From Alistipes sp. (GTDB taxonomy: Bacteria > Bacteroidota > Bacteroidia > Bacteroidales > Rikenellaceae), in the NCBI GenBank assembly GCA_017559685.1, contig JAFYQY010000065.1:1-8766 (forward strand): a DNA stretch of 8,766 nt, written 5' to 3'. Position 1 is the first letter of the stretch. Each line of letters opens with the position of its first letter. The notes under the pieces are model-generated. The model worked only from the letters and a program-made list of their open reading frames with translations, searched no databases and was not told where the DNA came from. A program made the translations under genes and the position numbers. Shown here piece by piece: positions 1-5,362 of this stretch.

Positions 1-1524
1 GTAAGCGTTGTTCTTACCTCCGGTGAGCGAAGTATCCTGCTGGAGGCCCTCCTGACCGTCGTTCCAGTAGTGCTTAGCCCAATCCATATCGATGTTTGGA
101 GCGTAGCACCACAAGCTATACATAATACCTGCACCTGCGCTATAACCCGAAGCTACAGGGATGTTGTCACGGTGATTGCGACGATAGTTGAGCGAAACCT
201 CCGATGTGAACCACTTAGCAATCTCGTTGCGAGTACGCAATGCGATGTGCTGCATATTGTTTGGTGAGTTCGGAATGATACCGTTCGAGTGAGAGTCACG
301 AACCGAAACACGGATAGAGTTGCGCTTGTTGATACGACCCGAAACTGCGAGCGAGTTTGTCCAAGTGTAACCTGTCTCGAAGAAGTCCTTGAACCAGTCG
401 CCATAGCTGATGAATGGAGTAGCCTGACGGCGGAAGTCGCCGAGCTGGTCTACTGCACCACCGATGCCTGCCTTCTCGTCGTAGTACTGGTAGTAGAGTG
501 TACCGTCCATCTTAGGACCCCACGAGAGCAAACCGCCCTGCGAGCTGTAGGTTGGCTCAGGGTGGTAGCCTGTGCCCTTGCTCGAGTCGGCCGAACGGAG
601 ATAGTAGTAATAGTCCTCGCGCCCACCCTGACCATACTCATACTGCAAGTCTGGCGAGGTGTTTACACTCTCGAAAGTGAGGTTTGTGCTGTACTGAATG
701 CTAATCTTCGAAGCGAGCTTGTCGGCCGACTTGGTGGTGATGATGATAGCACCGTTAGCAGCAGCCGAACCATAGAGCGCTGTTGCAGCAGGGCCCTTCA
801 ATACGGTTACGTTCTCGATGTCCTCAGGGTTGATATCGCCTGTACCGTCACCATAGTCGATTACGCTGAGCGAACCCTCGCCACCGGCATCCGACTGTGT
901 CGAGTGGTTGTGCATAGGCACACCATCAATAACGAAGAGTGCTGTGTTGTTCGAGAAATCCACCGACGACTCACCACGGAGAGTTACACGGGTAGTACCG
1001 CCACCTCCGGTGTTCGACTGCTGGATGTTCAAACCTGCAACCTGACCGGTCAAACCCGAAAGCCAGTTAGCAGAGTTTGCTGCCGAAGCCAAAGCCTCGC
1101 CTCCTACCTTCGATGCTGCGTAACCGAGCGACTTCTCGTCACGCTTGATACCGAGGGCGGTTACGATGACCGACTCCACAGCCTGAGCCTCGACAACCAT
1201 CGAAACGTTGATGGTGGTGCGAGTGCCAACCTTCGCTGTGTGGGTCTTGTAACCCAAGAAGCTAAACTGAAGCTCCTGCGCAGGTGTTGCCTTAATCTCG
1301 TACTGACCGTTGAGATCGGTAACAACACCTTGGAGTGTGGTGGCGATGATGACGCCCACTCCTGCCAATGGTTTTCCATTCTCGTCGAGAACGGTACCTT
1401 TGACTACGTGAGGTTTTGCAACCTCCTGACCCATTGCGGTGTTACTTCCCAGCCCAAGTTGCAAACTAAGGGCGAGAATCACAACCGTGAGAGTCTTGAA
1501 AAATCTCTGAATAGAAATTCTCAT
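1..1524 (-). CDS. SusC/RagA-family TonB-linked outer-membrane receptor, N-terminal part (cut by window edge)
   Basis: The ATG at 1524-1522 opens 508 codons that run off the left edge, so this is roughly the first half of a protein usually near 1000 residues. Residues 1-33 look like a signal peptide, with basic RISIQRFFK, a hydrophobic TVVILALSLQLGL core and a likely cut after NTAMGQ. Residues 41-110 are a CarboxypepD_reg-like beta-sandwich (KGTVLDENGKPLAGV). The TonB-dependent plug follows at about 125-266, with the SusC-type ALGIKRDEKSLGYA, TLRGESSV, LFVIDGVP and VTVLKGPAATALYGSAAANG. The rest begins the beta-barrel. By family knowledge it imports oligosaccharides or peptides across the outer membrane with TonB energy and a SusD lipoprotein partner, which would lie to the left. 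The substrate cannot be read from this part. The family is certain; the substrate is unknown. Confidence 0.96.
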   Translation of the reverse strand, partial: MRISIQRFFKTLTVVILALSLQLGLGSNTAMGQEVAKPHVVKGTVLDENGKPLAGVGVIIATTLQGVVTDLNGQYEIKATPAQELQFSFLGYKTHTAKVGTRTTINVSMVVEAQAVESVIVTALGIKRDEKSLGYAASKVGGEALASAANSANWLSGLTGQVAGLNIQQSNTGGGGTTRVTLRGESSVDFSNNTALFVIDGVPMHNHSTQSDAGGEGSLSVIDYGDGTGDINPEDIENVTVLKGPAATALYGSAAANGAIIITTKSADKLASKISIQYSTNLTFESVNTSPDLQYEYGQGGREDYYYYLRSADSSKGTGYHPEPTYSSQGGLLSWGPKMDGTLYYQYYDEKAGIGGAVDQLGDFRRQATPFISYGDWFKDFFETGYTWTNSLAVSGRINKRNSIRVSVRDSHSNGIIPNSPNNMQHIALRTRNEIAKWFTSEVSLNYRRNHRDNIPVASGYSAGAGIMYSLWCYAPNIDMDWAKHYWNDGQEGLQQDTSLTGGKNNAY

Positions 1525-1686
1525 AATGTTAAAGGTTTAAGATTAAAAAAAATTGAATTGAATTGTAAAATTGAATTGGTTCTTTTAGTTAGTTTTTCTC
1601 TTTAGTTCCTGATAGTCAAATTGTTCGAGTGTTTTAAGTTTATATTTCGTTTTGTTTTAGTTCGTTTTAGTCCACTTTATTGATAA

Positions 1687-1716
1687 CAAAGATAGTAATA
1701 TTTTTTTATAAAAAAA
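1687..1716 (-). promoter_or_regulatory. Putative promoter of the SusC-like gene
   Basis: On the minus strand TATCTTTG (plus 1687-1694) fits the Bacteroidetes -7 consensus TAnnTTTG exactly. The -33 box about 20 bp upstream is only a T-run (plus 1711-1716), so that half is weak. It would give a leader of about 155 nt before the ATG at 1524. The leader is A-rich, with repeated actaaaa and aattcaa words (plus 1545-1675) and no visible Shine-Dalgarno sequence. Long leaders are common for SusC genes, but no regulatory fold is recognised here. Confidence 0.5.
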
Positions 1717-1755
1717 TAGCAGAGGGAAATTTTTTTGCAATTTTTGGGTTTTTTG

Positions 1756-1896
1756 TGGCATTGAATGGCATAGAATGGCAGGCGCTCACGTTGTTCGCTG
1801 AATGGCGGGGAATGGCATTTTCTTCTTGCGCTTGCCATTAAGGGCGCAGCCCGTTTGCCATTGATTGCCATTCAGGGCGTAAGCCCGAATGCCATT
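1756..1896. repeat. aatggca / tgccatt inverted-repeat array
   Basis: The left half has five tggc-type words: tggca at 1756, aatggca at 1764, 1774 and 1811, and aatggcg at 1801. The right half has four tgccatt words at 1833, 1856, 1866 and 1890. The halves are complementary, so the array could form several alternative hairpins. Two compact palindromes sit in the right half: GGGC-gca-GCCC (1842-1852) and ATTCaGGGC-gtaa-GCCCGAAT (1871-1889, one bulged A). No open frame here resembles a protein. It lies between the divergent SusC and ATPase promoters; its role is unknown. Confidence 0.8.
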
Positions 1897-1928
1897 TTTG
1901 TTGCGCCGTGAGACCGTCTCTATTAGTC

Positions 1929-2009
1929 GTTACAAGTTACAAGTTACACGAGTTACAGGGGTGCGTGCCCGTGTAACTGTGTAACTGTGTAACTGTGTAA
2001 CTCTGTAAC
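1929..2009. repeat. gttac/gtaac array, copy 1 (family A)
   Basis: Four gttac words (1929, 1936, 1943, 1952), a G/C-rich centre (ggggtgcgtgccc), then five gtaac words (1973, 1981, 1989, 1997, 2005) spaced 8 bp apart. The arms are mutually complementary, so the whole can fold as one long imperfect hairpin. About 50 bp from 1928 is nearly identical, in the same orientation, to copy 3 at 5235. It sits about 75 bp before the ATPase promoter. Confidence 0.9.
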
Positions 2010-2072
2010 TGCGTGAGTTCAAAAATTTATTTTACTGATAGCGAGCGAGATAGCGAACGGAGGTGAAAAAAG

Positions 2073-2092
2073 TTGTCAAAAACTCTTGACAA
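2073..2092. promoter_or_regulatory. Perfect 7-bp inverted repeat, candidate operator of the ATPase gene
   Basis: TTGTCAA, six bases, then TTGACAA. The two 7-bp arms are perfectly complementary. The right arm (2086-2092) contains the promoter's -33 TTG, so a dimeric protein bound here would compete with RNA polymerase. No regulator gene is in the window, so its use as an operator is inferred from geometry only. Confidence 0.5.
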
Positions 2093-2116
2093 GGGCTCTT
2101 TCGTGTTATATATTTG
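2086..2116 (+). promoter_or_regulatory. Promoter of the AAA_25 ATPase gene
   Basis: TTG at 2086-2088, a 20-bp spacer, then TATATTTG at 2109-2116. This matches the Bacteroidetes -33/-7 promoter with its usual 19-21 bp spacing. Transcription would start near 2123, leaving a leader of about 58 nt. The last 20 nt before the ATG are nearly all A/T, as is common for start sites in this phylum. Confidence 0.8.
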
Positions 2117-2180
2117 CACCACGAAACGCACGACGTCAGCGTACCTAATAACTTAACAATCAACTTATATATTATTATTT

Positions 2181-3338
2181 ATGAATACTAACATTAGTAG
2201 TGTTGGTGGTGCTAATGCCGTCTCTGTGGCTATGCCTACCGCAGACTTGGATATAGGTGTAAACCTAGGTAAATTATTGAATATGTCGGCAGGCAATGTC
2301 GACGGGTCGTCGCTCGCAACCGAGCGGGAACGAGCGCAATACGATGAGCTTGCTCCGAAGTACGACCCTGCCAAGATGCGGGTATCTATCGAGGAGCAGG
2401 TGCTTTATCGAGCACTCGAACCGCACCTGATAGACCTACATCTGAAGATACCCGACCCGATACCGGTAATATCTCGCTACGGGAGTATTATCGCTTCGGA
2501 GGGTAATATATCGGCAGTAGTGGGTGCTGCCAAGAGCAAAAAGACCTTTTTATGTAGTGCTCTTGTGGGCGCACTGCTACGCCGAACGGGTGAGCCGATG
2601 CTGGGCATAACACCCCGTAGAGTGAAGGTGTTATGGGTAGATACCGAGCAGTCGGCAAGCCACGTACAGCGAGTAGTACGACGTATTTATACCCTTGCAG
2701 GGTGGAACGACGAAGCGTCGTACGAGGAGCTACGCACACTATCGCTCCGTGAGATTGAGCCTAAGGAGCGATATAATATGATGGTCGATGCCGTGAAGCT
2801 CTTCAAGCCTAAACTTGTAGTTATAGACGGCATATCCGACCTTATGTACAACAGCAATTGCATCGAGGAGAGCGATGCTGTAGTGGGACAGCTTATGGCG
2901 CTATCCACCGAGTATAATTGTCACATTATGAGTGTGTTGCACACAAACCCTAATAGTGACAAGGCACGAGGACACATAGGCTCGACGCTACAACGCAAGG
3001 CCGAGACTATGATCTATGTCCACAAGGTCGAGGAGCGTTCGGTTGTAGAGCCTCAGTTCTGCCGAAACGAAGAGTTCGAGCCCTTCGCCTTCTACATTAC
3101 CGAGGAGGGTTTACCCGAGGAGTGTAATATGCCTACCGTTGCAGCATCGTCAGAAGATGAGTGTGTGCTGATGATGCGCAACTACTATCCGTATGGCGTG
3201 GAGCGAGCGGTACTTATCAATAGACTTATTGAGGAGGGTATGAGCGAGAGTGCCGCCAAGGTGCGAGTGTGCCGAGCCATAAAACGAGGGCTACTCGTCG
3301 TGGACGATAAGATCGTCAGCCTGCCGAATACCTCGTGA
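2181..3338 (+). CDS. RecA-fold AAA_25 / RepA-like ATPase, probably mobile-element derived
   Basis: 385 residues. After a low-complexity N-terminus (1-45) and a linker comes a RecA/DnaB-type core at about 95-315. Walker A is GAAKSKKT (115-122), with Lys in place of the usual second Gly. A candidate catalytic Glu lies in LWVDTEQS (E156), and Walker B is KLVVIDGISDL (D216). HTNPNSDKARGHIGS (254-268) matches the sensor/linker region of hexameric RepA/KaiC-like ATPases. Residues 325-385 look like a small winged-helix-type tail. Relatives include plasmid and phage replication helicases and ATPases of Bacteroidales integrative elements. No integrase, primase or relaxase lies beside it. ATA is frequent for Ile, whereas the neighbours use ATC/ATT, which suggests acquired DNA. 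The fold is confident; the process it serves is not known. The start is set by the promoter and the open frame. Confidence 0.85.
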   Translation: MNTNISSVGGANAVSVAMPTADLDIGVNLGKLLNMSAGNVDGSSLATERERAQYDELAPKYDPAKMRVSIEEQVLYRALEPHLIDLHLKIPDPIPVISRYGSIIASEGNISAVVGAAKSKKTFLCSALVGALLRRTGEPMLGITPRRVKVLWVDTEQSASHVQRVVRRIYTLAGWNDEASYEELRTLSLREIEPKERYNMMVDAVKLFKPKLVVIDGISDLMYNSNCIEESDAVVGQLMALSTEYNCHIMSVLHTNPNSDKARGHIGSTLQRKAETMIYVHKVEERSVVEPQFCRNEEFEPFAFYITEEGLPEECNMPTVAASSEDECVLMMRNYYPYGVERAVLINRLIEEGMSESAAKVRVCRAIKRGLLVVDDKIVSLPNTS

Positions 3339-3352
3339 TAGTATAGTGTGCA

Positions 3353-3483
3353 GTTACAGAGTTACAGAGTTACACAGTTACAGGGGGGGGTAACTCTGTA
3401 ACAGATGTAACGGGTTTGTTACACAGTTACACAGTTACACAGTTACACGGGGGGGTGCCCCTGTAACTCGTGTAACTTGTAAC
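3353..3483. repeat. gttac/gtaac array, copy 2 (family A), double hairpin with G-runs
   Basis: Two consecutive hairpin-like units. The first has gttac at 3353, 3361, 3369 and 3377, a run of eight G (3383-3390), then gtaac at 3390, 3398 and 3407. The second has gttac at 3418, 3426, 3434 and 3442, a run of seven G (3449-3455), then gtaac at 3463, 3472 and 3479. The reverse complement of the second unit matches copies 1 and 3, so this copy is inverted relative to them. It begins 15 bp after the ATPase stop and could act as a transcript end structure, but there is no clear T-run after a stem. Confidence 0.9.
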
Positions 3484-3499
3484 GAGAGGGTGGAGAGTC

Positions 3500-3606
3500 G
3501 ATAGGACTTGATAGGACTTGATAGGAGTCGCACCTGCGGTGCTTGATAGGATTTGATAGGAGTCGCACCTGCGGTGCTTGATAGGACTTGATAGGACTTG
3601 ATAGGA
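3500..3606. repeat. gataggactt 10-bp array with palindromic interruptions (family B, left)
   Basis: Eight gatagga words at 3500, 3510, 3520, 3545, 3555, 3580, 3590 and 3600, mostly with 10-bp period. Two identical 18-bp insertions (3527-3544, 3562-3579) each hold the palindrome GCACC-tgc-GGTGC. Read on the minus strand, the array lies downstream of the dipeptidase stop. Confidence 0.92.
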
Positions 3607-3621
3607 CAGTTTATCCTACAA

Positions 3622-3684
3622 CCCCTATCACCCCTATCGCCCCTAACGGCTCTAACGCCTCTATCTCCCCTATCGCCTCTACTA
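3622..3684. repeat. cccctatcg/cccctaacg 9-bp array (family C, left), touching the dipeptidase stop codon
   Basis: About seven 9-bp units (cccctatca, cccctatcg, cccctaacg, gctctaacg, cctctatct and so on) end inside the dipeptidase stop codon at 3682-3684. In the gene's frame each unit places a TAG: 3679, 3670, 3661, 3652, 3643, 3634 and 3625, plus a TGA at 3628. The RNA-sense strand is G-rich, with several GGGG runs. Confidence 0.9.
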
Positions 3685-5046
3685 TTTTCTCGCAAAGTGC
3701 TTGTAGAACAGCGGTATAGTCTGCAATCCCTTGTCGAATTGAGCCAAGCCGAAGCTCTCGTTTGGCGAGTGGATGGCATCCTCCGACAGACCGAAGCCGA
3801 TGAGTATCGACTTGATGCCCAGGATGCGCTCGAAACCGCTGATAATCGGAATCGAACCGCCCGAGTAGAATGGCAACGGCTTGCGACCAAACGACTCCTC
3901 GACGGCCTTCTCTGCGGCCTTGTAAGCCTCCATATCGGTAGGCGATACGTAAGGCGCTCCGCCGTGCAGGAACTTGACGTTCACCTTCACGCTCTTAGGT
4001 GCGATGTTGCGGAAGTGCTCCTCGAACAAGCGACCAATCTCCTCGAAGTCCTGGTCGGGTACGAGTCGCATCGATATCTTGGCGTAGGCACGAGATGGGA
4101 TCACGGTCTTTGTTCCCTCCTCGGTGTAGCCACCCCAAATGCCGTTTACGTCGAGCGAAGGGCGGATGCCTGTGCGCTCGATAGTGGTGTAGCCCGCCTC
4201 GCCTTCGATGTCGTCAATGTCGAGTGCCTGCTTGTAGTTCTCGAGCGAGAAAGGAGCCTCGTTGAATGCCTTGCGCTCCTCCTCGGTGAGCTCACGCACC
4301 TTGTCGTAAAAGTGCGGAATTGTGATGTGTCCGTTCCCGTCCACGAGCGACGAAACCAGACGTGTCAAGACGTTTGCAGGGTTGGCTACGGCACCGCCAA
4401 AAAGACCCGAATGGAGGTCTTTGTTAGGGCCTACAACCTCCACCTCCATATAGGTCAAACCACGCAAACCGCAGGTGATTGACGGGGTGTCGAGCGATAT
4501 CATCGAGGTGTCCGAAACGAGGATGATGTCGGCCTTCAGCTTCTCCTTGTACTCCTCGCAGAAGCCGTAGAGCGAAGGTGAGCCAATCTCCTCCTCGCCC
4601 TCGAGCATAAACTTGACGTTGCAAGGCAGTGAGTCGGTTGCGCACATCGCCTCGAAGGCCTTTATGTGCATAAATGACTGACCTTTATCGTCGTCGGCAC
4701 CACGGCCGTAGATGCGACCATTGATGATGGTAGGCTCGAATGGCTCGGTGTTCCACTCCTCTCGAGGGTCTACGGGCATCACGTCGTAGTGACCGTAAAC
4801 CAATACGGTTTTAGCCTCTGGCGAGACGATTTTCTCGGCGTAGACTACGGGGTTGCCTGTGGTTGGGATAACCTCGGTAATGTCGGCACCAGCCTTTGCT
4901 AAAGCCATAGCCAAGTGCTCGGCGCACTTCACCATATCCTCCTTGTGCGAGGACTGTGCACTGATTGAAGGGATGCGCAAAACCTCGAACAACTCCTCGA
5001 GAAAACGCTCTTTATTTTCGATAATGTATGCTTGTGCTTGTTTCAT
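3682..5046 (-). CDS. M20-family metallodipeptidase (carnosinase/PepV-like)
   Basis: 454 residues from the ATG at 5046-5044, the usual size for this family. Zinc and catalytic residues are all present: H86 and D88 in YGHYDVMPVDP, bridging D119 in GRGADDDKG, catalytic E152 and metal E153 in EGEEEIGS, D179 in VSDTS, and H426 in HSPNES. H212 in LHSGLFGG belongs to the inserted dimerisation domain (about 200-315), and GGSIPI (396-401) lines the substrate pocket. No signal peptide is seen, so it is probably a cytoplasmic enzyme that splits dipeptides. The frame stays open upstream to an ATG at 5166, but those 40 codons are pure 9-bp repeat (Pro-Leu-Thr/Ser rich), so MKQAQAYIIE is preferred as the start. 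It may be co-transcribed with the mutase gene upstream, because no promoter is visible in the 316-bp gap. Exact substrate is uncertain. Confidence 0.95.
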   Translation of the reverse strand: MKQAQAYIIENKERFLEELFEVLRIPSISAQSSHKEDMVKCAEHLAMALAKAGADITEVIPTTGNPVVYAEKIVSPEAKTVLVYGHYDVMPVDPREEWNTEPFEPTIINGRIYGRGADDDKGQSFMHIKAFEAMCATDSLPCNVKFMLEGEEEIGSPSLYGFCEEYKEKLKADIILVSDTSMISLDTPSITCGLRGLTYMEVEVVGPNKDLHSGLFGGAVANPANVLTRLVSSLVDGNGHITIPHFYDKVRELTEEERKAFNEAPFSLENYKQALDIDDIEGEAGYTTIERTGIRPSLDVNGIWGGYTEEGTKTVIPSRAYAKISMRLVPDQDFEEIGRLFEEHFRNIAPKSVKVNVKFLHGGAPYVSPTDMEAYKAAEKAVEESFGRKPLPFYSGGSIPIISGFERILGIKSILIGFGLSEDAIHSPNESFGLAQFDKGLQTIPLFYKHFARK

Positions 5047-5053
5047 TTTTTTT

Positions 5054-5134
5054 GATGGGGGTGATAGGGGTGATGGGGGCGTTAGGGGCGTTAGAGCCGT
5101 TAGGGTCGTTAGGGGTATTAGGGGTGATAGGGGT
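5054..5134. repeat. cgttagggg / gataggggt 9-bp array (family C, right)
   Basis: About nine 9-bp units such as ggcgttagg, ggcgttaga and gtgataggg run from 8 bp before the dipeptidase ATG. They are the reverse complement of the left family C block and share the core gttagagccgttaggg with it. The plus strand carries seven GGGG-or-longer runs. Transcribed from minus, the array forms the C-rich leader of the dipeptidase mRNA. The 9-bp period leaves the frame open. Confidence 0.9.
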
Positions 5135-5147
5135 TGTAGGATAGTTA

Positions 5148-5219
5148 TCCTATCAAGTCCTATCAAGCACCGTAGGTGCGAATCCTATCAAATCCTATCA
5201 AATCCTATCAAGTCCTATC
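5148..5219. repeat. tcctatcaag 10-bp array with palindrome (family B, right, inverted)
   Basis: Six tcctatc words at 5148, 5158, 5183, 5193, 5203 and 5213, with one interruption holding GCACC-gta-GGTGC (5167-5179). It is the reverse complement of the left block, but has two fewer repeats and one fewer palindrome. The palindrome stem is conserved while its 3-nt centre differs (gta here, tgc on the left). Confidence 0.92.
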
Positions 5220-5235
5220 GACTCTTCGCCCTCTC

Positions 5236-5316
5236 GTTACAAGTTACAAGTTACACGAGTTACAGGACTGCGTGCCCGTGTAACCGTGTAACTCTGTAAC
5301 CGTGTAACTCTGTAAC
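5236..5316. repeat. gttac/gtaac array, copy 3 (family A)
   Basis: gttac at 5236, 5243, 5250 and 5259, centre aggactgcgtgcccg, then gtaac at 5280, 5288, 5296, 5304 and 5312. The first half is nearly identical to copy 1 at 1928 and in the same orientation. It begins 47 bp past the mutase stop on the minus strand, so a transcript reading through from that gene would contain it as a long hairpin. Confidence 0.9.
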
Positions 5317-5362
5317 GAGAGAAAAACTGTCAGCCTTTAGTCTCGCCAATTTTTAATTCGTT

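Larger units (their letters stand above)
3353..5316. other. Dipeptidase gene enclosed by nested mirror-image repeat blocks
   Basis: The left flank reads family A, a linker (gagagggtggagagtcg), family B, family C, then the gene. The right flank reads C, B, a linker (cgactcttcgccctctcg), then A, each as the reverse complement of the left. The linkers match at about 16 of 18 positions when one is reverse-complemented. The B/C joint (left 3608-3630, right 5121-5147) also matches. The left flank is about 330 bp and the right about 263 bp; the difference is copy number. It has the shape of a cassette with long terminal inverted repeats, but no transposase and no target-site duplication is visible. 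The inverted arrangement is seen directly; mobility is speculation. Confidence 0.6.

Noticed and set aside
289..1605. 438-codon plus-strand open frame
   Set aside because: It is antisense to the SusC gene, whose minus frame shows a signal peptide and plug motifs; the plus-frame protein has no recognisable domain and is Cys/Val/Leu/Arg rich.
1525..1686. Riboswitch in the SusC leader
   Set aside because: The leader is A-rich with simple actaaaa and aattcaa repeats and shows no recognisable conserved aptamer core.
3353..3606. Possible CRISPR array
   Set aside because: Repeat units are 7-10 bp and directly tandem. There are no 25-40 bp repeats with unique spacers of constant length, and no cas gene is nearby.
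3598..4482. 294-codon plus-strand open frame over the dipeptidase
   Set aside because: It begins in the 9-bp repeat and continues antisense to a gene with all M20 catalytic residues, so it is a shadow frame.
5054..5134. Telomere of a linear replicon (ttagggg-like words)
   Set aside because: The array is internal, only about 80 bp, mixed with gatagggg units, and flanked by ordinary chromosomal genes.
3353..5316. Insertion sequence or transposon call
   Set aside because: The inverted flanks invite it, but the enclosed gene is a metabolic dipeptidase, there is no transposase, and no target-site duplication is seen at the outer ends.
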